The translations under genes and the position numbers were made by a program. The notes under the pieces were generated by a model. That model was not told the origin of the DNA. It saw only the letters and a list, made by a program, of their open reading frames with translations, and searched no databases. This document shows, piece after piece, positions 6,651-14,329 of a stretch of DNA of 23,572 bases (its first letter is position 1; the number at the start of each line of letters is the position of its first letter). This DNA is from CAYSLC01 sp964431545 (lineage in GTDB: Bacteria > Desulfobacterota > Desulfobacteria > Desulfobacterales > JAABSP01). The stretch spans positions 1-23,572 of the forward strand of contig CAYSLC010000067.1 in NCBI GenBank assembly GCA_964431545.1, given 5' to 3'.

Positions 6651-7862
6651 ATGGACGAACAAGGCCGAAAGGATCGAGCCCTCGCCCTGGTTCTGGCGGG
6701 CGGAAAAGGGAGTCGGCTGGACATTTTGACCGACATGCGCGTCAAGCCGGCAATCCCTTTTGCCGGCAGCTTCCGCCTCATCGACATCCCCCTGAGCAAC
6801 CTGGTCCACAGCGGTTTTTCGGATGTCTGGATCATCGAACAGTACCGGCCCCATGCGCTCAACGAGCAGCTGGCCAACGGACGGCCCTGGGACCTGGACC
6901 GGACCCAGGGGGGGCTTCGGGTGCTGCCGCCGTACCAGCGGGGGGACGGCGGAAACGATGGCTTTGCCCGGGGGAACGCCGATGCCATCCACCAGCACCT
7001 CGACCTCATCAAGGAGTTCAATCCCGGCACCCTTCTGGTGCTCAGTTCGGACCACATCTACAAGATGGACCTCAAGGCGGTGGTCCGCCACCATCTCGAA
7101 ACCGCGTCGGACGCCACCCTGGTCACCAACCGGGCGACCCGAAAACATGCCACCCGGTTCGGGGTCCTGGAATCGGATGACGACGGCCGGGTTCGGAAGT
7201 TTCACTATAAACCGGAAGATCCCGCCACGGATATCGTCACCACGGAGATCTTCGTCTTCCGGGCGGAACCCTTCTTTCAAACCATGGATCACCTGGCCGA
7301 AAAAGGAGAACTCGAGGATTACGGCCATGGGATGATCCCCCATATGGTCGAGCGGTTTTCCGTCTCGGAATACCGGTACGACGGGTACTGGCGGGACGCG
7401 GGAACCATCGGCAGCTACTGGGAGGTCCACATGGACCTTCTGGAGGATCCCCCGAAATTCTCCATCGATGACCTGAGCTGGCCCCTTTTGACCCGTGAAC
7501 CCCAGCGGCCGCCGGCCCGATTTTACGAAAGCGCCCGCCTCGGGCACAGCATGATCGCCCCCGGCTGTCAAATCCGGGGAAAGGTGTTGCGCTCCGTCCT
7601 GAGCCCCGGCGTGGTGGTGGCGCCCGGAGCCGAGGTCCGGGATTCCGTGGTGTTCGAGGACGTCCGGATCGAGCGGGACGCCCGGGTATCGGGGGCGGTG
7701 GTGGACCGTGACGTCCGGATCGGCGAAGGCGCCTACGTGGGGGGCGGGGCGGTGGAAGATGACCATGGGAAGATCACGCTTGTCGGAATGGGGGTCCGGA
7801 TTCCGGCGGGCGCTCGGATCTCGCCGGGGGACCGTATCCAAAAGGAGAAAGAATCGTCCTGA
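6651..7862 (+). CDS. glgC: Glucose-1-phosphate adenylyltransferase
   Basis: 403 residues, normal for the family. It converts glucose-1-phosphate and ATP to ADP-glucose, the committed step of bacterial glycogen synthesis, in the cytoplasm. Visible motifs: the nucleotide loop LAGGKGSRL (residues 15-23), VKPAIPFAGSFRLID (31-45), the GNADAIHQ segment near 110 (usually GTADAV), SSDHIYKMD near 130, YWRDAGTIGSYWEVHMDLL around 248-266, and a C-terminal left-handed beta-helix with hexapeptide-like repeats (about 290-385). AAGGAG precedes ATG 6651. No glycogen synthase, branching enzyme or phosphorylase gene is in the window. The neighbours, a DMT transporter upstream and a sugar porin downstream, suggest coupling of uptake to storage. 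Confidence 0.93.
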   Translation: MDEQGRKDRALALVLAGGKGSRLDILTDMRVKPAIPFAGSFRLIDIPLSNLVHSGFSDVWIIEQYRPHALNEQLANGRPWDLDRTQGGLRVLPPYQRGDGGNDGFARGNADAIHQHLDLIKEFNPGTLLVLSSDHIYKMDLKAVVRHHLETASDATLVTNRATRKHATRFGVLESDDDGRVRKFHYKPEDPATDIVTTEIFVFRAEPFFQTMDHLAEKGELEDYGHGMIPHMVERFSVSEYRYDGYWRDAGTIGSYWEVHMDLLEDPPKFSIDDLSWPLLTREPQRPPARFYESARLGHSMIAPGCQIRGKVLRSVLSPGVVVAPGAEVRDSVVFEDVRIERDARVSGAVVDRDVRIGEGAYVGGGAVEDDHGKITLVGMGVRIPAGARISPGDRIQKEKESS

Positions 7863-7906
7863 TCGGTTCGGATGACCTGGAAAAAAGAAGGAAGGAGAAC
7901 TGTCGC

Positions 7907-8563
7907 ATGGTGAGGGTGAAAGCGGCGTGGAGCGGAAAAAAGAGAGAAGAACCGCCCCGTGCGGGGCGGGGGGTGAAGTGGACGCGGAACATGGGGAGTC
8001 TCCTTGTCGGCGTGCTGATGCTTCTGGGGATGAACGCCTGTGAGGGGATCCCCAGACAAGGGCCCGCCACCGGCCTGCCGGAAGGCCGCGGGACCGCGGA
8101 GGGGGACGGTCCGCCGCCGTATATGGAACAGCGGCCCGCCGATGCCGGCGAACCGGAGGTTTCCCCGCAAGAGCCCGATACCGCCGGAAAACCGTCGGAA
8201 CGGGCATCGAAAACCGGCGCGGACAAGGGCGGATCATCCGAAAAAACCGCATCCGCCGAAGGCGCATCCCTTCCCCGTTCGGGGATCTTCACCGCATACA
8301 CTTCCCAGCCGAGCCAGACCGACGGCACGCCCTTCATCAGCGCCGACGGCACCGATCTCGACACCGTAAAGGGGTGTGTCGTGGCCAACAACTATTTTCC
8401 CTTCGGAACCCGGATCCGGGTGGAGTCCATCGGGGAGTGCGTGGTCCGGGACCGGGGGGCGGACGGGCATCCGTCCTATTGGTTCGACATCTACATGGGC
8501 CGGGACCATGACCGGGCGGAGGCGTTCGGAAGGAAGACGCTCAACTACAAAGTGCTGCCGTGA
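7907..8563 (+). CDS. 3D-domain (double-psi beta-barrel) lipoprotein
   Basis: 218 residues. A charged N-region precedes a hydrophobic stretch with lipobox LGMNAC (Cys about residue 45), indicating an exported lipoprotein; an inner start at ATG 7991 would give a more ordinary signal peptide, but AAGGAG stands before ATG 7907. A proline/glycine/serine-rich linker of about 80 residues follows. The C-terminal domain begins FTAYTSQPSQTDGTPFISA and contains CVVANNYFPFGTRIRV and VRDRGADGHPSYWFDIYM, the pattern of the 3D domain, a double-psi beta-barrel related to RlpA and MltA catalytic regions. Such domains usually act on or bind peptidoglycan. It lies between glgC and the porin. Whether it is catalytic cannot be told; it may tether the envelope near the porin. 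Confidence 0.8.
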   Translation: MVRVKAAWSGKKREEPPRAGRGVKWTRNMGSLLVGVLMLLGMNACEGIPRQGPATGLPEGRGTAEGDGPPPYMEQRPADAGEPEVSPQEPDTAGKPSERASKTGADKGGSSEKTASAEGASLPRSGIFTAYTSQPSQTDGTPFISADGTDLDTVKGCVVANNYFPFGTRIRVESIGECVVRDRGADGHPSYWFDIYMGRDHDRAEAFGRKTLNYKVLP

Positions 8564-8677
8564 TCCGGGGGGCGGTCCGTGCATCGATGGCCGGTGACGA
8601 GGGCGCGGACGGGGCCGGGTCGGGCGATCGGGAACCGGATGGATCGCTACCGTCCGAGCCGAGGAGGGCTCGATGCG

Positions 8678-10228
8678 ATGGGCGGAAAGGGTGGCTGGAT
8701 GGAGAGGCTGCGGAAAACAGGATGCCTTTTTGCTCTGTCCGTTTTTATCCTTCATGGCGCCTTTTGGGAGGTCGGGGCCCAGGAGCCCCCGGATACCCTT
8801 CAGGGCTTGAGGGAAGAACTCCGGCGGCTCAAAGAGGAGAACCGTCGGAAGATCGAGGACTTGGAAAAGAGGATCCGGAAACTGGAGGAGAGGAAAACGC
8901 CGCCGGTTCGGGAGACCGCCGAAACAGCCCGGTCGGCCGCGAAAAAGGCCGAGCGCGCCGAGGAGAAGGCAAAAGCGGCCAGGGACCTTGCGGGCGCCTT
9001 CCGGTTCGAAGGGTACGGCCGATCCGGGTTCACCGTCAATGGTGAGGGCGGGGGCGGCGCCAACAACAACGACTTCGCCTCCTTCCGGGCCCCCGGCGCG
9101 GAGGCCGACTACCGGCTGGGCAACGAGAACGACACCTACGTCGAGCTGGGTCTGGAGAACCGGTGGCAACTGGAAGACAATGCCTTCTTCCGGGTTCTGT
9201 TCATGCCCACCTTCAAGAACGGAAACGACAACACCTTCGAGACGGACGCCCTGGTCGTCCTTCGGCAGGCCTATGCCGAAGGCGGCAAGTTCGATTTCGC
9301 CCCGTCCCTGACCTATTGGGCCGGCCAGCGGTTCTACCGGCGCCGGGATATCCACATCAACGACTTTTACTTCTCCACCCAGAGCAGTTACGGCGGGGGG
9401 GTCGAAGGGATCCCCGTGGGCGATCGGCTCCGGATGGCGGCGGCCTACCTCGGGATCGCCAACGACGATATCCTGGTGGAGGGGCAGGGGCAGATCGCGG
9501 CCCAGAACCTCGACCTGCGGCTATCAGAGATTCCCATGCCAAACGGCACCCTGGAAATCCAGGTGGCGCCCTCCTACGTGGACGGCGGGGATTTCCTGGA
9601 CGATCAGGAGAGATGGATGCACTTCGACGATGCCGCGGGGATCCAACTCGGGGCGTTCTACGATCTCGATTCGTTTTTCGGCCTCACCCCCGGGCAGGGG
9701 TGGACGACGCTCCAGTACGGCTCGGGGCCCGGCATCGCCTTCAACCCCGGACAGGGGGTCCTCTCCGTGACGGAGGGGTACCACGTGAAACTGGAGGAGC
9801 AGTGGAAATTCCGGGCGACCCTCTACGGCGTTTCAGAGCTGACCGAAAACCTCCGGCTGATGCCGGCGGCGCTCTATCAGATCGGGGATAACGGGGAGGC
9901 GGGCGATTCCCGGATCACCTGGATCTCCGCCGGCATCCGGCCCGTCTATTTTTTCAACGAGCACCTGGGGCTGCAGTTGGAATACGGGTTCGATCATGTG
10001 GATCACGAGGCACGGGACTACCAGGGCGTCTTGCACAAGATTTCGCTGGCCCCCACCCTCTCCCTCGGTAAATCCTTCTGGGCCAGGCCCCAGATCCGGC
10101 TTTTCGGCACCTATGCCTTCTGGAGCGACGGTTTTCAGGGTCGGGGACTGGCCGGAGAAGCCTTCGAGGACGACACGGAGGGACTGATTTTCGGGGTACA
10201 GATGGAGGCCTGGTGGGGAAACGACTGA
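8678..10228 (+). CDS. LamB-type maltoporin with N-terminal coiled coil
   Basis: 516 residues from ATG 8678, which has AGGAGG ten bases upstream and starts a good signal peptide ending near VGAQ (about residue 35). GTG 8579 is the longest start but unsupported. Residues about 38-105 form a strongly predicted coiled coil (heptads in LREELRRLKEENRRKIEDL, then a polyalanine/lysine helix). The barrel begins FRFEGYGRSGFTVNGEG and carries the LamB hallmarks DYRLGNENDTYVELGLEN, YWAGQRFYRRRDIHINDFYF and the ending LIFGVQMEAWW. LamB porins are outer-membrane trimers for maltodextrins; sucrose porin ScrY has a comparable periplasmic coiled-coil extension. Together with the CUT1 importer downstream this suggests oligosaccharide uptake. 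Exact sugar unknown. Confidence 0.88.
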   Translation: MGGKGGWMERLRKTGCLFALSVFILHGAFWEVGAQEPPDTLQGLREELRRLKEENRRKIEDLEKRIRKLEERKTPPVRETAETARSAAKKAERAEEKAKAARDLAGAFRFEGYGRSGFTVNGEGGGGANNNDFASFRAPGAEADYRLGNENDTYVELGLENRWQLEDNAFFRVLFMPTFKNGNDNTFETDALVVLRQAYAEGGKFDFAPSLTYWAGQRFYRRRDIHINDFYFSTQSSYGGGVEGIPVGDRLRMAAAYLGIANDDILVEGQGQIAAQNLDLRLSEIPMPNGTLEIQVAPSYVDGGDFLDDQERWMHFDDAAGIQLGAFYDLDSFFGLTPGQGWTTLQYGSGPGIAFNPGQGVLSVTEGYHVKLEEQWKFRATLYGVSELTENLRLMPAALYQIGDNGEAGDSRITWISAGIRPVYFFNEHLGLQLEYGFDHVDHEARDYQGVLHKISLAPTLSLGKSFWARPQIRLFGTYAFWSDGFQGRGLAGEAFEDDTEGLIFGVQMEAWWGND

Positions 10229-10273
10229 AAATCTGGGGTTGAATCCCGGTAATACGGATGGACAGGGGGAACG

Positions 10274-10645
10274 ATGGTGACCGGATACGCGGAGCGGATC
10301 GCGCTTTATTGCGCCGTTTTCATCGAGATGATCGGCATCGGCTTGATCACGGCCATCAGTCTCTATTCCCTGATCTTCGCCGTGGTGCGCCGGGCAAAGG
10401 GGAGGGATCCGGGACAGGTCTTCCGGGACATGCGCCAGCGACTGGGGAACGGCATTTTGCTGGGACTTGAGTTTCTGGTGGCGGCCGACATCATCCACAC
10501 GGTGGCGGTGGAGCTGACGTTCACCACCGTGGGCGTCCTCGCGCTGATCGTCCTCATCCGGACCTTTCTGAGTTTTACGCTGGATGTGGAACTGACCGGC
10601 CGCTGGCCGTGGCAGGGAACGGAACGGGAGAATTCCCCTCCGTGA
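10274..10645 (+). CDS. DUF1622 family membrane protein
   Basis: A 123-residue protein with three hydrophobic helices (about 10-38, 57-75, 80-100). The conserved part RLGNGILLGLEFLVAADIIH and VLALIVLIRTFLSFTLDVEL followed by GRWPW is diagnostic of DUF1622, an uncharacterised small inner-membrane family. AGGGGG just before ATG 10274 is its ribosome binding site. It starts 45 bases after the porin and is followed by a 180-base region with strong secondary structure. Function unknown. Confidence 0.88.
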   Translation: MVTGYAERIALYCAVFIEMIGIGLITAISLYSLIFAVVRRAKGRDPGQVFRDMRQRLGNGILLGLEFLVAADIIHTVAVELTFTTVGVLALIVLIRTFLSFTLDVELTGRWPWQGTERENSPP

Positions 10646-10757
10646 GTATTTCCTTTTCCCTTGGTGCGCCGACCCGCCGTATGGGGACTTCGTTCCGTGG
10701 AAATACTCCCTCCGCCCCATGGCGGGTGGTTCTACCGGAATGGTATTTTCAGAACCA
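10644..10757 (+). promoter_or_regulatory. Interleaved inverted repeats, possible structured 5' leader
   Basis: Three inverted repeats lie between DUF1622 and the ferritin-like gene. GAGTATTTCC (10644-10653) pairs perfectly with GGAAATACTC (10699-10708). ACCCGCCGTATGGGG (10672-10686) pairs with CCCCATGGCGGGT (10715-10727) apart from two unpaired bases. TGGTTCT (10727-10733) pairs with AGAACCA (10751-10757), enclosing a TACC/GGTA mini-stem. The first two are interleaved in the order of an H-type pseudoknot. The start of the next gene is about 70 bases further on. It may be a cis-acting RNA leader, operator set or remnant repeat element; no known riboswitch class was recognised. Confidence 0.35.
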
Positions 10758-10780
10758 GGCAATTACGGATGTACCAAAAA

Positions 10781-10806
10781 TCAAGGACTATCAAGGACTA
10801 TCAAGA
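10781..10806 (+). repeat. 10-bp tandem repeat before the ferritin-like gene
   Basis: TCAAGGACTA is present twice in tandem (10781-10800), followed by a partial third unit TCAAG. It lies 20-45 bases before ATG 10826. Confidence 0.8.
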
Positions 10807-10825
10807 GAAAAGCAGAGGTATCCAA

Positions 10826-12049
10826 ATGGGTTTCAATCCGCTGGAGGAAAAGGGGATCCCCGTGGAGAAACAACTGCGGGACTGGTCGACACTCAACATC
10901 AAACCCTACGATAAGAACGCGGTTCACCCCTATACGAAGTGCCGGATCATCGTGATGAACGGCGCGGAGATCGAAGGGGCCCTGTTCAGCCATCAGTTCG
11001 CCCGGCATGCCCAGGACCCGGAACTGAAGCGGCAGCTGGCCATGGCCCGGCGGATCGAGCAGCAGCAGCAGAAAATGATCAACTGGCTCACCCCGCCGGA
11101 CGAATCCACGCTGGAGATCACCATCGGCTATGAACAGGTGGCCGTCGACCTCACCGCTTTTCTGGCGCGCACCGAGCCCGATCCGGTGGTCAAGGCGGCG
11201 CTCGATTTCGCGCTTCTGGAGGACTTCGATCACCTCTACCGATACGCGGATCTTCTGGAGATGACACAGGGGATCAAGGCGGAAAAGCTCGTGGGGGATC
11301 TGACCGAGATCACCATCGGGCGCCCCACCATCTCCGAACACCGCCACCCGTTCGATGAGATCCGGCCCCACTTCGACGCCCGGAAGGCCGATATCATCAC
11401 CAAGCTCCACACCATGATCATCGTGGCCGCCGAGCAGCAGACCATGAACTTCTACATGAACGTGGGCAACCGGGCCGAGACGGAGGTCGGGCGGGGGCTC
11501 TATGCCGAGATCGCCCAGATCGAAGAGCAGCACGTCACCCACTACGAATCCCTGGCCGACCCCACCATGTCCTGGTTCATGCGGGATGTGATGCACCAGT
11601 ACACCGAGTGCTACCTCTACCACTCCTTTCTCCAGCAGGAGGAGGATGCCCGGATCAAAGGGATCTGGGAGGAGCATCTGGCCATGGAGATCGGACAACT
11701 GGCCGCCTCCCGGGAACTGATGCGGCGGTATGAGGACCGGGACCCGGCGGAGTTCCTCCCCTCCGCCCTTCCCGATCCCCTGATCTTCGAAAGCAACGTC
11801 GGATACGTCCGGAAGATCCTGGCGGAGCAGGCGGATTGGAACGCCAAGGGGACAGAATATGTCCCCGCCGACCAGGTTCCCTCCGATCACCGCTACCACG
11901 AGTACCAGAGGGCGGTCAACGGGGACTGGACGCCATCCCAGGACGTGATCCGTCAATACATCGATCTCAGGGGAGAGGATTATCGGCTGGAGGTGGATGG
12001 CCCCCATCCCGTGGAACGGTTCAGAACCCGGGACAAGGTTGTTCGCTAA
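10826..12049 (+). CDS. Tandem ferritin-like domain protein
   Basis: 407 residues from ATG 10826, which has AGAGG eight bases upstream; the frame is open further up but crosses the structured region. The sequence is almost wholly helical and contains ferritin-like ligand patterns in two blocks. Block one (about 45-150) has FSHQFARHAQ, EQQQQKMINWL and LLEDFDHLYRYADLLE. Block two (about 185-320) has AAEQQTMNFYMNVGN, IEEQHVTHYESLAD, YHSFLQQEEDARIK and WEEHLAMEIGQL, with Glu and His spaced as diiron ligands (EEQH, EEHLxME). This suggests two four-helix bundles, the second more clearly metal-binding. It resembles rubrerythrin/ferritin-like proteins with no experimentally known function that I can name. 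Only 22 bp separate it from the SDR gene, implying one operon. Confidence 0.75.
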   Translation: MGFNPLEEKGIPVEKQLRDWSTLNIKPYDKNAVHPYTKCRIIVMNGAEIEGALFSHQFARHAQDPELKRQLAMARRIEQQQQKMINWLTPPDESTLEITIGYEQVAVDLTAFLARTEPDPVVKAALDFALLEDFDHLYRYADLLEMTQGIKAEKLVGDLTEITIGRPTISEHRHPFDEIRPHFDARKADIITKLHTMIIVAAEQQTMNFYMNVGNRAETEVGRGLYAEIAQIEEQHVTHYESLADPTMSWFMRDVMHQYTECYLYHSFLQQEEDARIKGIWEEHLAMEIGQLAASRELMRRYEDRDPAEFLPSALPDPLIFESNVGYVRKILAEQADWNAKGTEYVPADQVPSDHRYHEYQRAVNGDWTPSQDVIRQYIDLRGEDYRLEVDGPHPVERFRTRDKVVR

Positions 12050-12071
12050 CCCGGAAAGAAAGGTGGAGCAG

Positions 12072-12929
12072 ATGAGCGAGGACCATTTACAGCCGCCCCA
12101 GCACCAGGAAAAACAGCCCGGAGAACGCTCCGGGATGTCCCCCAAGCCGGTCACCGAACGCGAGAACTATACGCCTTCGGGCAAGCTTGCCGGAAAAGCG
12201 GCCATCGTCACCGGCGGCGACAGCGGCATCGGACGCGCGGTGAGCATCCTCTTCGCCAAGGAGGGCGCCGATGTGGCCATCGCCTATCTGGATGAGCACA
12301 CCGACGCCCGAAAGACCCGGGAACGGGTGGAGAAGGCGGGGCGAAGGTGTCTCACCTTCTCCGGCGATGTGGGGGATCCGAATTTCTGCAAGAAGGTGGT
12401 AGCGGAGACGGTCTCCAGGTTCGGCCGTCTGGACGTGCTGGTCAACAACGCCGGGGAGCAGCACGCCTATGAGAGCGTGCTGGACATCGCCCCGGAGCAG
12501 ATCGAACGCACCTTTCGGACGAATATATTCTCCATGTTCTACTTTATCCAGGCGGCGCTGCCCCATCTGAAAGAAGGGGGCGCCGTCATCAATTCCACCT
12601 CGGTGACCGCCTACCAGGGGCATCCCAAGCTGATTCCATACGCCTGTACCAAAGGGGCGATCACCGCCCTGACCCGGTCTTTGGCGGTCCGGCTGGCCGA
12701 TGACGGCATCCGGGTCAACGGCGTGGCCCCGGGACCGGTCTGGACCCCGTTGATCCCGGCCAGTTTCAGCGAGGAGAAGGTGGCCCGTTTCGGGTCCGGC
12801 ACCCTCATGAACCGTTCCGGGGAGCCGGTGGAGATCGCCCCCAGCTATCTTTTTCTGGCATGCGAGGACGCATCATTCATGACCGGACAAGTGCTTCACC
12901 CCAATGGAGGCCGGATCATCAACGGATAA
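12072..12929 (+). CDS. Short-chain dehydrogenase of the GSP39/YghA type
   Basis: 285 residues. Classical SDR motifs are present: nucleotide loop TGGDSGIG (47-54), NNAG (125-128), catalytic Ser near 175-177 (INSTS), and YACTK with Tyr190 and Lys194. The ~35-residue N-terminal extension (PQHQEKQPGERSGMSPKP) rich in Pro and Gln, together with GKLAGKAAIVTGGDSGIG, is typical of the subgroup containing B. subtilis general stress protein 39 (YdaD) and E. coli YghA, NAD(P)-dependent reductases of uncertain substrate. AGGTGGAG precedes ATG 12072. It lies between the ferritin-like gene and the sugar-binding protein gene, with gaps of 22 and 23 bp. Confidence 0.88.
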   Translation: MSEDHLQPPQHQEKQPGERSGMSPKPVTERENYTPSGKLAGKAAIVTGGDSGIGRAVSILFAKEGADVAIAYLDEHTDARKTRERVEKAGRRCLTFSGDVGDPNFCKKVVAETVSRFGRLDVLVNNAGEQHAYESVLDIAPEQIERTFRTNIFSMFYFIQAALPHLKEGGAVINSTSVTAYQGHPKLIPYACTKGAITALTRSLAVRLADDGIRVNGVAPGPVWTPLIPASFSEEKVARFGSGTLMNRSGEPVEIAPSYLFLACEDASFMTGQVLHPNGGRIING

Positions 12930-12952
12930 CAAGTAACGAAAGGAGGCGGGCC

Positions 12953-14329
12953 ATGGGCAAGGGGTGCGCGGCTGAAACGCGGGCTCGGGCGGGGGCGGGG
13001 GGAGCCCTCCTGTCCGGCTGTCTGGCGATCCTGCTGATCCTCGCCGGCTGCGGCCGGAATGAAGACGGCGGGCTAGCCTTCGCCGTCGGAGGGGCCCCCA
13101 GCGAACTGGCGGCCTGGGAGAAGGTGGTCAAGCGGTTCGAGGAACAGAACGACATCCGGGTGAACATCCTCCGGCAGCCGGCCAACTCCCAGCAGCAGCT
13201 CCAGGGGCTCATGGTCTCCCTCAAATCGAAGCAGACCAACCCCGACGTCTTTCTCATGGACGTGGCCTGGGTCGGGCTCTTTTCGGCCGCCGGATGGCTG
13301 ACGCCCCTGGAACGGATGGACCGGGATCCCTTTTTCAGCGATCTCCTCAACAAGACCGATGTCTATGACGGCAAGCTGATGGCGGTGCCGGTCTACCTGG
13401 ACGGCGGCATCCTCTATTACCGGAAGGACCTTCTGAAGGAAGCGGGCCTCGGTGGGCCCCCCAAGACCTGGCGGGAACTGGCCGAATCGGGCCGGCGGGT
13501 CCAGAAGAAGATGCGGAAGAAAGACCCCGGCTTCTTCGGATTCGTCTGGCAGGGAGCCCAGTACGAGGGGCTGATGGTCAATTTCCTGGAGTTCGCCGGC
13601 AAGGAGGGCGGGCTGGTGCTCAAAAAGGAGAACGGCGAGGTCCAGGTCGACCTGCCGGCCAATGTCGACGCCCTCTCCTTCATGTACGATCTCATCTGGA
13701 AGTACGAGATCTCCCCGCCCTCCACCTACACCGAGATGCAGGAGGAGGAGGTCCGGACCTATTTCCAGGCGGGCAGCGCCATGTACGAGCGGAACTGGCC
13801 CTACGCATGGAGCCTCCACCAGGCGGACGACTCGCCAGTCAAGGGGAAGGTGGGCATCGCCCCGCTGCCGGACAAGGAGGGGGGGACCACGGTCTCTACC
13901 CTCGGCGGCTACCACATCGGCATCTCCAGATATACCGACCGGAAGGCGGCGGCCCGGAAGTTCCTCGATTTCGTCACCTCCCGGGAGGCCCAGCGGATGG
14001 TGGTTCTGGAACTGGGGTGGAACCCGGGCCGCAGGGACCTCTACGACGATGAGAAGATCCTCGACAAGTACCCCCACTTCAAGAACTTCAAGGAGATCTT
14101 CCGGAAGGCCCGGCCCCGCCCGGTGATTCCTTACTATATCCAGGTCTCCAACGTGATGCAGATGTACATCAGCGGCACACTGGCCCGGAACCGGAAACCG
14201 GAGGAAGCCCTGAAGCGGGCCCAGAAGGAGATCGACGTCCTGGAGAAACGGTACAACAAGGGCGAGAGCCGGCGGGAGGCCCGGAGGGTTTCCCGTGAAT
14301 CCGGCGGACCGGGAAAGGAGGACCCATGA
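12953..14329 (+). CDS. CUT1 sugar ABC transporter, substrate-binding lipoprotein
   Basis: 458 residues from ATG 12953, preceded by AAAGGAGG. The N-terminus has a signal with lipobox LILAGC, so the mature protein would be lipid-anchored on the periplasmic face. The body reads as a family-1 extracellular solute-binding protein: WEKVVKRFEEQNDIRVNI, NPDVFLMDVAWVGLFSAAGWL, VPVYLDGGILYYRKDLL, AMYERNWPYAW and STLGGYHIGISRY are the usual positions. The closest types are maltose/trehalose/alpha-glucoside binding proteins, although the ligand is not certain. The stop overlaps the first permease start in ATGA, a sign of translational coupling. The C-terminal tail after ~430 is basic and probably disordered. 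Confidence 0.92.
   Translation: MGKGCAAETRARAGAGGALLSGCLAILLILAGCGRNEDGGLAFAVGGAPSELAAWEKVVKRFEEQNDIRVNILRQPANSQQQLQGLMVSLKSKQTNPDVFLMDVAWVGLFSAAGWLTPLERMDRDPFFSDLLNKTDVYDGKLMAVPVYLDGGILYYRKDLLKEAGLGGPPKTWRELAESGRRVQKKMRKKDPGFFGFVWQGAQYEGLMVNFLEFAGKEGGLVLKKENGEVQVDLPANVDALSFMYDLIWKYEISPPSTYTEMQEEEVRTYFQAGSAMYERNWPYAWSLHQADDSPVKGKVGIAPLPDKEGGTTVSTLGGYHIGISRYTDRKAAARKFLDFVTSREAQRMVVLELGWNPGRRDLYDDEKILDKYPHFKNFKEIFRKARPRPVIPYYIQVSNVMQMYISGTLARNRKPEEALKRAQKEIDVLEKRYNKGESRREARRVSRESGGPGKEDP

Noticed and set aside
5697..8267. 856-codon open frame on the minus strand opposite the DMT transporter and glgC
   Set aside because: It lies antisense to two clearly recognisable genes; the product is rich in Pro, Gly, Arg and His and has no domain. 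Long antisense frames are common in high-GC genes.
8564..8677. Upstream extension of the porin to GTG 8579
   Set aside because: No ribosome binding site and an arginine-rich stretch that would spoil the signal peptide; ATG 8678 has AGGAGG.
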